Assembly (NCBI GenBank): GCA_004352715.1
Contig: SCFE01000103.1
Location: 121,586-185,585 of the forward strand
DNA: 64,000 nt
Reading direction: 5' to 3'
Source: Hofstenia miamia
Taxonomy: Eukaryota > Xenacoelomorpha > Acoela
The translations under genes and the position numbers were made by a program. Below, one piece after another: positions 36,327-47,347 of this stretch; position 1 is the stretch's first letter, and every line of letters begins with the position of its first letter. The notes under the pieces are model-generated. The model ran no database searches. It was not told where the DNA came from and saw only the letters and a list, made by a program, of their open reading frames with translations.

Positions 36327-36538
36327 AAGAACAGCAATTCTAAAGAAGAAACATTGAGTGAAACTACCCGCACACAACAATAAAAGCTACAAGTGAGAGT
36401 GAAAAAAGCAGCTAACAAGTTATATGAACTAACAACCAGTTAAGAGAGAGAGATACACCAAACCAAACAAAAGCACTTCACTAGGATCCTGGAATCGCGA
36501 TCTGGAGATGGAAAAGCCACTATGAACCAGAAGAAAAT

Positions 36539-38072
36539 ATGACAAAAGGAAAAAAAGGAAGCATGAAGAAAACTGCAATCAAGGCAGTAACTCCCAGAAT
36601 GATACAATCATCGCCATCTTTTGACAAGAACTCAGCAATGGACACGGAATTACAATCCCTTAGTTCACCCTCAGAAACGAACCCCCAGACACAAACCCAT
36701 TGAATATAATGATTATGCTAAGGAAGAGCCAAGAAAATGAAGAACTCTTAAGACAACAAGGACAATTGACTGAGAAAGTCAAAGAGATGGAATGACAAAA
36801 CGAAATGATATGGACAGAGATCAGAATAAATATTGAAATGCGGCTAGAGGAACAAAGCCAACTGTTCCAAAACGAAATTAAAACCCTTACCCACCAACTA
36901 TCAGAGTCCAACAAAATGTTTCTAGAGCAAACCCAGCAATGGCAAGAAAAACATCAAGAGCTGGAGGGAACAAACAGACAATTAATTTAAGACAACTACC
37001 TACAGGCGGGAGAATTGGAACAGTTGAAAGACAAATTGAGATTACTACAACTAACGGAAGAGGAAACCAGGAGTGACATGTGAACCCATGAAATAGAATT
37101 TCATTCTAGAAAGGAAAGCTAATTGCAAGCACTGCAGATACCAACCCACAAAGAGGTGACATATGAGGAATCAGATGAAGACTCAGATTTTGAGAAACAG
37201 AAAATCATAAATGAAATCACAAAAGCAGTGACCACTCAACTGAATGAGGAGGATGCTATAAGAAACCACAGAAAACCCAAGTATGACTATTCAATATTAC
37301 CGCAATTGACTGCCAGGGATATGATACCCTGTAAAGCAACACTACCCAAATTCATTGGAAGAGTAGATGGTTACAACCAATGATGGTGGAATGAAAAGTA
37401 AGCAATACCTGCTTTTGGACGCAGAAATGAAAAGAAACTATCAACTACAAATTGGAGATTTTATGAACTACTATGAGAATGAGAGTTTCAAAAATCAATA
37501 TCAAATCATTCTAAATGTGATGAAAATGAAGAAAACTGATGACATTCGAAATTATATGGAAAAAATTTAATTTGTTAATGCTCAGTTCGAGAGAAAACAG
37601 ATATTCAAAATACGATTTGTTCTCACACATCTGCAAGGGGATGCCTGAAAGCATCAGAATGCAGTTTGAAATCAAATGTGACGTAGATGATAAGTTAGAG
37701 AGAATGATTAGAAAGGCGGTTGACATACAAGCAACCATCAAAAACAACGCCTGAATATATGAGAGAGCCTCATGGCATAGAGAAGGACCAACCTGGAGAA
37801 ACAATTTCAAACCACGCATCTCCAATAAAGCCTATACAGAGGCAAAGCAAGATAAGATAATAAAGGTGAAAGGAAAAGATGGTAAAACCAGGAAAGTAAA
37901 AGAGAAGGATGTTAAATGTTATGGTTGCAGACAGAAGGGACATAAGAAACCAGATTGCCCAAAACAAATAAACATAATTGGGAAGGAAGAGGCTTATGAT
38001 GAAGAGGATGTATTGCAGACAGAAGAGGAAATCAATGAAGCATTGCCAACCAATGAGGAGTCAGAAAACTAA
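36539..38072 (+). pseudogene. gag of family A copy 2
   Basis: The start is MTKGKKGSMKKTAIKAVTPRM, a basic N-terminus. Then comes a long heptad-rich coiled coil (LRKSQENEELLRQQ … EEQSQLFQNEIKTLTHQL) at 36710-37060, an acidic linker, and a capsid part (CKATLPKF near 37331, then a deletion at GYNQ, then FKNQYQIILNVMKM). The nucleocapsid knuckle is CYGCRQKGHKKPDC (CX2CX4HX4C, 37917-37958), followed by an acidic tail ending GAA AAC TAA at 38072. Several frame changes and stops (for example in the linker at 36988 and 37081) make it non-functional. Gag assembles particles in the cytoplasm. The protease frame follows in -1. Confidence 0.75.
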
Positions 38073-38085
38073 GCAGAGCGCTGAC

Positions 38086-38876
38086 TCATGACAACCATGC
38101 ATCAATAATGATCCTGACAAACCTTGACATGATGAATATGATAAAGATAGCTATTAACAGTGTAATGACGAAAGCAACAATCAACACTGGAGCAGCTACA
38201 TATATAATTACCAATGAATGCACCATGAGGTTGGGATTCAAACAAGAGGATCTGAATAGCTGCAATAAGAGATTAATCAATGCATGAGGGGATTATATCA
38301 ATAAGAAAGGAATGATAAAAACTGCACAAATGAGGATCGCGAATACAACATTTGAACAACCTTTGTTGGTGGTGGATACACACAATAATTTGCTGCAATA
38401 CAAAGTTATATTAAGCAATGACTTTTTGACAAAAAATGGATGTGTTATTAATTACGCTAATGGAACTATAAAGGTAAAAGAAGAGATGGAAATTGAGGAA
38501 GAACAAGAGAAGCAGAAAACAATTACATTTCAACTGCAAGAAGACATCCACCTACAGCCGCATCAATGGAAAATGCACACAATTGAGACAGAGGACACTA
38601 TAACAGCTGACATAATGCTGTATGACAATAAAGGCATCAACACTAAATGAGTATCAATGCTGTCCAGTGTCTGCACGATAAAACATGGAAAGGGAAGAAT
38701 ACCAATTCTCAATGCTACAAATTGGAATGTCAACTTGAAAATATCTCAAATAAGAATATATGGGAAATACATTAAAACCAACATCAGACTCATCTGGAAG
38801 GCAATTGGAGATGACGATGGAGTAATTTGCATGGTTGATTCAAGGACTTGCAAAGGAAAGTGGATAGTACTTCTGT
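38086..38876 (+). pseudogene. Protease region of family A copy 2, active site mutated
   Basis: The retropepsin block reads TINTGAATYIIT, so the catalytic aspartate of DTGA is asparagine in this copy. Farther on come TTFEQPLLVVDTHNNL, then KVILSNDFLTKNG (sibling copies: EVILGNDFL), an acidic linker, and then MLSSVCTIKHGKGRIP. Stops are present at the ASG/A*G position (38285-38287) and after GINTK. After DSRTCKGKW the pol sequence ends near 38876, where an inverted 5' leader of another copy begins. RT, integrase and ORF3 are therefore absent from this copy. Confidence 0.7.
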
Positions 38877-41182
38877 TGTAGTATGTGGTGGTTTCACTGA
38901 ATGTTTCTTTTAAGAGTTGCTATTCTTGGCTGTCACAGTTGCCATGTAACATCCTCTACCAGGCATTATTACAGTTTGTCTTTTGTTACTGCATAACACT
39001 AGTCATAGTTTTGCAGGTAGAGATTTACTCAACTAGAGACTGCTTTGGCTTTGTTTATATTAACACAATGTAACTAGATATGACTGTTCACTATTTAGGT
39101 GATGGTGTAGCATCATCCACATAAAATCTCAAATAAGCTGCAAAATGTCAAGCAGAGGGGATTAAAGTTGAAGAAAAATGATTAAAAAATATTGTAATCA
39201 AATCAATTAGAATTATTTAGGATTTATTTGTATTATGCAACTAAGAAACAATATGTGTCAAAAAAGAGATATTTGTATCTGTTGATAAAAATACTTTTTG
39301 ACTAAATGACACTTTCATTATTTTCAGCCGCCATCTTGGCAGAAGTTCAAATTTGAATCAACAGGTACTTCTTTTGGAAATACTATAAATAGATTGAAAA
39401 CCATTGTAAGAGTTTGATAAAGAATTTTATTCAGAATTCTTATTTTGTTTCATATCAATGGTTTGATTGTTTAATATGATGTCAAGCTAATTGAGCAGTG
39501 TTTAGTAGTGGTCTGGATACATCACAGGTCCCTGCCAGATCACAAAGGTGCACATAGGTTTGGTATAGGGGTTTTCTCTCAATTAGCTGACTAGCATTTC
39601 ATTGTTACATGTACTGAAATAATCAATTGCCAACAAATGGTTGGATGACCAAAACCTAGGAATTATCTTAATATTATTTTAGATCCAAATTAATGACCTA
39701 TAATTGACTGATAAAGTGACTGTACATGTACTAAATTATAAATGTAGGTTAGGAAGTTGTTTGAGCTAAATATATTTAAACAAGCCAATATATTTCAGTA
39801 ATGGCTACATGTAATAATTAATGAACAACTAGTAACAAGTCAGGTTGTGAATAGATATAACACTTTCACAAAATAGAGTTTAAGTCGAGTTGTGTTGTGC
39901 CTTAAGTATGCACTGAGCTAAAGTAGGGTACACATAAACTGTATTGATTGAGCTGAGATGTGGCACTCAACCATCAGATGGTATAGTGGAACTGAATCTG
40001 GAGATTCACTTTGGGCAGATGCCCATTAGGAGATCACCACACTTTCTGCATGGCTTTGTAACCTAAATAGTGAATGGTTAATTCTAGGTTACACAAGCTA
40101 ACAGAAGCAACAAGTCAAGCAGTGTGCAACAAGTAAATCCTTACCCACAATAACACAACTAATGTTATACAGTAACAGTAGATCAACAGTGATAATGCCT
40201 GGTAGTGGATGTTACAATGGAGCCATGCAGTGATTTATTCAATGATTGATATTGGGCATCTGCCTGAAGCTGATCTCCACATCCAGATTCACCAATCCTT
40301 TGATGTTCCATTTGGTTGAGTTCTACTTCTCAGCTCATCAATACAATTTATGTGTACCCTATCCTAGCTCAGTGCATACTCAAGACATGACACAATTTGA
40401 CTTAAACTCTATTTTGTAAAAGTTTTACTTTTGTTCACAATCCTGACTTGTTACTAGCTGCTTCCTTACTGTTACTTGTAGCCATTACTGAAATATATTG
40501 GCTTTAATAAATATATTAATATCAAGCAGCTTCCTAACTTACATTTGTAGTTTAATACATGTTTGTTCACTTTATCAGTCATTTATGGGTCACTAATTTT
40601 GATCTAAGATACTATTAATATATTCCCTAAGTTTTGGTTATCCAACTGTTTGTTCAAAGTTTATTATTTTAGTACATGTATTTAATGATCACTAGTTGAC
40701 TAATTGAGAGAAAAACTCCTACACCAAACTTATGTGCACTTTCATTCTCTGTGATGGATCCAGTGCACTACTAAACAGCACTTGATTAGCTCAACATTGT
40801 AGTAAATAATCAAACTGTTATAGTAGAATGAAATAAGAATTCTGAATAAAATTCTTTATCAATTGTTTACAATGTTTAATTTGTATTTATAGTAAATCCA
40901 GAAAGTGCCTGTCAATTTCAAATTTAAACTTTTCATCTGCCAAGATGGTGGCTAAAAATGATGGAAGTGATTTCGCCCCCTCATTTTGCCAAAAGTATTA
41001 TTGTCGACTGATACTAATCTCTAATTTCTGACACATATTGTTTCTTAGTTGCATAGTACAAATAAATCTAAATTAATCTAATTGATCTAAATACAATATC
41101 TCTAATCATCATTTCTTTGATCTTATTCTCACTTTGCTCAACATTTGCAGCTTATTTTATATTTTATTTGGATGATGCTACA
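38877..41182 (-). mobile_element. Inverted family A leader + LTR, split by a solo LTR
   Basis: On the minus strand 38877-38927 is leader (…GAAACATTCAGTGAAAC), 38928-38944 the primer site TGGCAACTGTGACAGCC, and 38945-39105 plus 40221-41182 an LTR (about 1.12 kb) ending ATGATGCTACA on the plus strand. The LTR is interrupted by the plus-strand solo LTR at 39106-40216, with ATGG on both sides. Together with the plus-strand 5' LTR at 35196 it makes a composite with LTRs in opposite orientation. Confidence 0.75.
39106..40216 (+). mobile_element. Solo LTR, family A, TSD ATGG
   Basis: Full length from TGTAGCATCATCCACATAAA to GGTAGTGGATGTTACA, flanked by ATGG at 39102-39105 and 40217-40220. The sequence on either side is continuous with the minus-strand LTR, which proves insertion into it followed by LTR-LTR recombination. 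Confidence 0.85.
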
Positions 41183-41368
41183 TTATTTTGATGAGGTTAA
41201 ATCTCATACTAATTTATACTCTTTCTTTAAATTCTTTTACCCAGATACAACTATCAAGGAAGATGAATCTCATGTCTCAGACATTGATGCTCACATGACA
41301 TCTCTACTGCAAGTTCTATAATATTTTTACTAGAAAAATCAATTCACTGTTAAGCACCTTATTGATAT
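41183..41368 (+). other. 186-bp spacer with a short unassigned coding-like stretch
   Basis: Between two LTRs the plus strand is open for about 47 codons (LYSFFKFFYPDTTIKEDES…). I do not recognise it. It may be a remnant of the pre-insertion target or another element. Confidence 0.25.
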
Positions 41369-42971
41369 TGTAGCATCATCCAAAAAGGCAACTAAAGCTG
41401 AATAACATCGAATGATTATTAATTGAAATTAATTGTAAAAATTTAGTTAATGAACTTTAGTTATTTTTGTAAAATGCAACTAAGAGTTAATATTGGTCAA
41501 AATAAGAAACTTGTTAGCCGATCAAGAGATAATTGACAAATTAAATTTAGCAAACTAACGCTTACGTATGAACAGCCATATTGGCAGACGAATCATTTGA
41601 ATTTTAAAATCAGCAGGTACTTTTTGTAGAAATTTTATAAATAGCTTTGATTCAACCATAATTTTGATGAACAATAAATTCTTCGGAGTTTATTTAATTT
41701 TCATTTCTACTTAATCTGGTTTGATTATTTAATTAAATGTGCAGCTAGGCNNNNNNNNNNNNNNNNNNNNNNNNNNNNNNNNNNNNNNNNNNNNNNNNNN
41801 NNNNNNNNNNNNNNNNNNNNNNNNNNNNNNNNNNNNNNNNNNNNNNNNNNNNNNNNNNNNNNNNNNNNNNNNNNNNNNNNNNNNNNNNNNNNNNNNNNNN
41901 NNNNNNNNNNNNNNNNNNNNNNNNNNNNNNNNNNNNNNNNNNNNNNNNNNNNNNNNNNNNNNNNNNNNNNNNNNNNNNNNNNNNNNNNNNNNNNNNNNNN
42001 NNNNNNNNNNNNNNNNNNNNNNNNNNNNNNNNNNNNNNNNNNNNNNNNNNNNNNNNNNNNNNNNNNNNNNNNNNNNNNNNNNNNNNNNNNNNNNNNNNNN
42101 NNNNNNNNNNNNNNNNNNNNNNNNNNNNNNNNNNNNNNNNNNNNNNNNNNNNNNNNNNNNNNNNNNNNNNNNNNNNNNNNNNNNNNNNNNNNNNNNNNNN
42201 NNNNNNNNNNNNNNNNNNNNNNNNNNNNNNNNNNNNNNNNNNNNNNNNNNNNNNNNNNNNNNNNNNNNNNNNNNNNNNNNNNNNNNNNNNNNNNNNNNNN
42301 NNNNNNNNNNNNNNNNNNNNNNNNNNNNNNNNNNNNNNNNNNNNNNNNNNNNNNNNNNNNNNNNNNNNNNNNNNNNNNNNNNNNNNNNNNNNNNNNNNNN
42401 NNNNNNNNNNNNNNNNNNNNNNNNNNNNNNNNNNNNNNNNNNNNNNNNNNNNNNNNNNNNNNNNNNNNNNNNNNNNNNNNNNNNNNNNNNNNNNNNNNNN
42501 NNNNNNNNNNNNNNNNNNNNNNNNNNNNNNNNNNNNNNNNNNNNNNNNNNNNNNNNNNNNNNNNNNNNNNNNNNNNNNNNNNNNNNNNNNNNNNNNNNNN
42601 NNNNNNNNNNNNNNNNNNNNNNNNNNNNNNNNNNNNNNNNNNNNNNNNNNNNNNNNNNNNNNNNNNNNNNNNNNNNNNNNNNNNNNNNNNNNNNNNNNNN
42701 NNNNNNNNNNNNNNNNNNNNNNNNNNNNNNNNNNNNNNNNNNNNNNNNNNATGTGGAGATCTGCTTCGGGCAGATGCCCATTAAAAGATCACAACAGACA
42801 TTACCGCATGGCTTCATCACCTAAATAGTGAATGGTTAATTCCAGTTATATAAGTTATCAGAGGCAACAGTCAGCAGTATGTAATAAGTAAATCCTTACC
42901 CGCAATAGCACAGCTAACATTATACAGAAACAGTAGATAAACAGTGATAATGCCTGGTAGAGGATGTTACA
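41369..42971 (+). mobile_element. 5' LTR of family A copy 3, interrupted by a 1000-N gap
   Basis: Starts TGTAGCATCATCCAAAAAGG with a TATA box TTTATAAATAG near 41634. N run at 41751-42750. It resumes at ATGTGGAGATCTGCTTCGGG and ends GGTAGAGGATGTTACA. The real LTR should be near 1.1 kb, so the true missing length is probably about 500 bp. Confidence 0.8.
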
Positions 42972-42988
42972 TAGTGACTGTGACAACC
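42972..42988 (+). promoter_or_regulatory. Degenerate primer binding site, family A copy 3
   Basis: TAGTGACTGTGACAACC in the position of the tRNA-Arg primer site, with several changes including the conserved first TGG. Confidence 0.6.
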
Positions 42989-43201
42989 AAGAACAGCAAT
43001 CCTAAAGCAGAAACATTCAGTGAAACTACCCACACATGACAACAAAAGCTACAAGTGAAGGTGGAAAAAGCAGCTAACAAGTTATATGAACTAACAACCA
43101 GTTAATAGAGAGAGATACCCCAAACCAAACAAAAGCACTTCACTAGGATCCTTGAATCACAATCTAGAGATGAAAAAACCACTACAAACCAGAAAGAAAA
43201 T

Positions 43202-44755
43202 ATGACAAAAGGAAAAAAAGGAAGCGTGAAGAAAACTGCAATCAAGGCAGTAACTCCCAGAATGATATGATCATTGCCATATTTTGGTGAGAACTCAGCA
43301 ATGGACACAGAACTACAATCCCTTAGTTCATCCCCAGAAATGAACCCCCCAGACACAAACCCATTGGATATAATGATTATGCTAAGGAAGAGCCAAGAAA
43401 ATGAAGAACTCTTAAGACCACAAGTAGAACAATTTACTGAGAAAGTCAAGGAGATGGAACGACAAAATGAAACAATATTGAGTGAGATCAGAGTAAATAT
43501 GGAAATGCAATTAAAGGAACAGAATCAACTGTTCCAAAAGAAAATCAAAACTCTAACCCAACAACTATCAGAATCTAATAAAACGTTCCTGGAACAAAAC
43601 CAGCAATTGCAAGAAAGAATCCAAGAACTNNNNNNNNNNNNNNNNNNNNNNNNNNNNNNNNNNNNNNNNNNNNNNNNNNNNNNNNNNNNNNNNNNNNNNN
43701 NNNNNNNNNNNNNNNNNNNNNNNNNNNNNNNNNNNNNNNNNNNNNNNNNNNNNNNNNNNNNNNNNNNNNNNNNNNNNNNNNNNNNNNNNNNNNNNNNAGG
43801 AAGCGTGAAGAAAACTGCAATCAAGGCAGTAACTCCCAGAATGATATGATCATTGCCATATTTTGGTGAGAACTCAGCAATGGACACAGAACTACAATCC
43901 TTTAGTTCATCCCCAGAAATGAACCCCCCAGACACAAACCCATTGGATATAATGATTATGCTAAGGAAGAGCCAAGAAAATGAAGAACTCTTAAGACAAC
44001 AAGTAGAAAAAGTCAAAGAGATAGAACAACAAAGCAAAACGATGCTGACTGAGATCAGAATAAATATGGAAATGCAGCTAGAGGAACAAAGCCAACTATT
44101 CCAAAATGAAATTAAAACCCTTACTCACCAACTATCAGAGTCCAATAAAAGGTTTCTAGAGCAAAACCAGCAATGGCAAAAGAAAAATCAAGAGCTGGAG
44201 AGAACAAACAGACAATTAATCGAGGATAACGACCTACAGGCAGGAGAATTAGAACAGCTAAAAGACAAGTTAAGATTGTTACAACTAACATAAGAGGAAA
44301 ACAGGAGCAGCATGTGAACCCATGAAATAGAATTTCATTCTAGAAAGGAAAGTGAATTGCAAGCACTGCATATACTGACCCCAAAGAGGTGACATATGAG
44401 GAATCAGATTTCAAGAAAAAGAAAATCATAAATGAAATCACAAAAGCAGTGACCACTCAACTGCACAAGGAGGATGCTATAAGAAACCACAGAAAACCCA
44501 AATACGAGGACTCAATCTTACTGCAATTGACTGCCAGTGATACGATACCCTGTAAAGCAACACTACCCAAATTCAATGGAAGGGTAGATGGTTACAATCC
44601 TACATTCACTGAATGGCTACAAATGTTTGAACTAACAATGGCAGAACGAATTGTAATTGGGGACGAAGAGGTTATTATGATTAAGAGGATGTATTGCAGA
44701 CAGAAGACGAAATTGATGAAGCATTGCCAACCAACGAGGAGTCGGAAAACTAAGC
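43202..44755 (+). pseudogene. gag of family A copy 3, duplicated across a gap
   Basis: The gag start MTKGKKGSVKKTAIKAVTPR is followed at once by ATA TGA (in-frame stop), then the coiled-coil part (43274-43629). After 168 N (43630-43797) the same early gag sequence appears again from AGGAAGCGTGAAG (43798) and runs on to 44293 and beyond: coiled coil LRKSQENEELLRQQVE … KTLTHQLSESNKRFLEQ, acidic linker, CKATLPKFNGRVDGY, YNPTFTEWLQMFELTM. It then jumps to the acidic C-terminal tail ending GAA AAC TAA (44755), so the capsid end and the zinc knuckle are deleted. The double start is most likely an assembly duplication. Confidence 0.7.
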
Positions 44756-44758
44756 AGA

Positions 44759-45571
44759 GTGCCAACTCATGACAACCGTGCATTGATAATGATCCTGACA
44801 AACCTTGACATGATGAATATGATAACAATAGCTATTAATGGAGTAATGACGAAAGCAACAATTGACACCAGAGCAGCTACATCTATAATTACTGATGAAT
44901 GCGCCATGAAGTTGGGATTCAAATGGGAGGATTTGAATAGTTGCAATAAGAAATTAATCAATGCATCAGGGGATTATATCGATACAAAAGAAATGATAAA
45001 AACGGCACAGATGAGGATCACAAATACAACATTTGAACAACCCTTGGTGGTGGTGGATACACACAATAATTCTCTGCCATACGAAGTTATATTAGGCAAT
45101 GACTTTTTGACAAAAAATGGATGTGTTATTGATTATGCTAACAGAACCATAAAGGTAAAAGAAGAAGAGATAGAAATCAAGGAAGAACAAGAGAAGCAGA
45201 AAACAATTACATTTCAACTGCAAGAAGACATCCACCTACAGCCGCATCAATGGACAATGCATACAATCGAGACAGAAGACACTATAACAGCTGACATAAT
45301 TCTTTACAACAACAAAGGCATCAACACTAAACAAGTATCAATGCCGTCCAGTGTCTGCATGATAAAACACGGAAAGGGAAGAATACCAATTCTCAACACT
45401 ATGAATCAGAATGTCAATTTGAAAAAATCTCAAATAAGAATATATGGGAAATACATCAAAACCAACATTAGACTCATCTGGAAAGCAATCAGAGACGATG
45501 ATGGAGCAAGTAATTTGCATGGTCAATTCAAGGACTTGCAAAGGAAAGCAGATAGTACTCCACATGGCTGA
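44759..45571 (+). pseudogene. Protease and linker of family A copy 3, DTGA mutated to DTRA
   Basis: The frame is open for 270 codons. The retropepsin block is ATIDTRAATSIIT, so the glycine after DT is arginine, which should abolish activity. Then comes PYEVILGNDFLTKNGCVIDY, an acidic linker of EEQEKQ type, and MPSSVCMIKHGKGRIPILN. The end carries a short repeat of the form (D/N)SRxxxGK or DSRA, three times between 45518 and 45650, not seen in the family M pol. The upstream gag stop lies in the +1 register relative to it, as expected for -1 frameshift expression. Confidence 0.75.
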
Positions 45572-46347
45572 CTCAAGGGCGAGTGGACAAACACCATTGA
45601 AGTCGCGAGTACTCCCAAAAGACGACTCAAGGGCATTGGGATGAAAGCAGAAGAAAAGATACATACAGAACACCTGTGATAAACAAAGAAGATTACACAA
45701 CTAAGGACACTGTTAGAAAAACACAAATGTATATACAACTATGGAGAAATAAGTGTAGGACAGGCAGTAGGCAAAAAGCATAAAATTGTCACAACAACAG
45801 ACAAACTGATCAAGCTACCAGCTGAAAGACGAATACAATCACATACTGGAGGAATTAATTGATAACAAGATCATTCAGCCCATATGCAGCACCAACCATG
45901 TTTGTAAAACAGGGAAATAAGTATTGCTTATGCATTGTTTTTTGTAAACTGAACAAAGTGACAAAAAAGGACTCATACCCCTTACCATGAATAGAGGACA
46001 TGCTCTATGAAGCCAGAAAACACAAATACTTCACAACACTGGATTTATGTAAGGCTTTCTGGCAAGTAAAGATGGAAGAGAGCGACATTGAGAAGACAGC
46101 ATTTATAACTCCATATGGGCTATACGAATGGATATATATGGCGTTCTGACTCTGTAATGCACCAGCAACCTTTCAGAGGTACATAACAAAGGTATTAAAA
46201 AATAAGACACACAGAATGGAGGAAGGGGTCAACGCCTATATAGATGATATCATAGTCACAAGCAACACAGTCCAAGAACATCTAGAAAAATTGGAAAGAA
46301 ATGTGGGATTTCGTATTAATGGGAATAAGTGCAACATTCTCAAAGAG
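45572..46347 (+). pseudogene. RT N-terminal part of family A copy 3, running into a gap
   Basis: The sequence shows RT motifs in shifting frames: GNKYCLCIVFCKLN ([10 protein letters not shown] block), KKDSYPLP, FTTLDLCKAFWQV (first catalytic aspartate), FITPYGLYEWIYMAF, CNAPATFQRYITKVL, and the catalytic AYIDDIIVTSN at about 46236-46268. The copy ends in the gap at 46348. At least four stops or frame changes precede the YIDD block. It is the only family A copy here that retains any RT. Confidence 0.8.
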
Positions 46348-47347
46348 NNNNNNNNNNNNNNNNNNNNNNNNNNNNNNNNNNNNNNNNNNNNNNNNNNNNN
46401 NNNNNNNNNNNNNNNNNNNNNNNNNNNNNNNNNNNNNNNNNNNNNNNNNNNNNNNNNNNNNNNNNNNNNNNNNNNNNNNNNNNNNNNNNNNNNNNNNNNN
46501 NNNNNNNNNNNNNNNNNNNNNNNNNNNNNNNNNNNNNNNNNNNNNNNNNNNNNNNNNNNNNNNNNNNNNNNNNNNNNNNNNNNNNNNNNNNNNNNNNNNN
46601 NNNNNNNNNNNNNNNNNNNNNNNNNNNNNNNNNNNNNNNNNNNNNNNNNNNNNNNNNNNNNNNNNNNNNNNNNNNNNNNNNNNNNNNNNNNNNNNNNNNN
46701 NNNNNNNNNNNNNNNNNNNNNNNNNNNNNNNNNNNNNNNNNNNNNNNNNNNNNNNNNNNNNNNNNNNNNNNNNNNNNNNNNNNNNNNNNNNNNNNNNNNN
46801 NNNNNNNNNNNNNNNNNNNNNNNNNNNNNNNNNNNNNNNNNNNNNNNNNNNNNNNNNNNNNNNNNNNNNNNNNNNNNNNNNNNNNNNNNNNNNNNNNNNN
46901 NNNNNNNNNNNNNNNNNNNNNNNNNNNNNNNNNNNNNNNNNNNNNNNNNNNNNNNNNNNNNNNNNNNNNNNNNNNNNNNNNNNNNNNNNNNNNNNNNNNN
47001 NNNNNNNNNNNNNNNNNNNNNNNNNNNNNNNNNNNNNNNNNNNNNNNNNNNNNNNNNNNNNNNNNNNNNNNNNNNNNNNNNNNNNNNNNNNNNNNNNNNN
47101 NNNNNNNNNNNNNNNNNNNNNNNNNNNNNNNNNNNNNNNNNNNNNNNNNNNNNNNNNNNNNNNNNNNNNNNNNNNNNNNNNNNNNNNNNNNNNNNNNNNN
47201 NNNNNNNNNNNNNNNNNNNNNNNNNNNNNNNNNNNNNNNNNNNNNNNNNNNNNNNNNNNNNNNNNNNNNNNNNNNNNNNNNNNNNNNNNNNNNNNNNNNN
47301 NNNNNNNNNNNNNNNNNNNNNNNNNNNNNNNNNNNNNNNNNNNNNNN
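46348..47347. other. Assembly gap, exactly 1000 N
   Basis: A placeholder gap between a plus-strand and a minus-strand Ty3 element that face each other with their 3' parts. Both 3' ends, including any ORF3 of family M, are hidden here. Confidence 0.95.

Noticed and set aside
39106-40216. This LTR as the 3' LTR of the element starting at 35196
   Set aside because: Its flanking ATGG duplication and the continuity of the surrounding inverted LTR show it to be a separate solo insertion. The element at 35196 ends at the junction near 38876.
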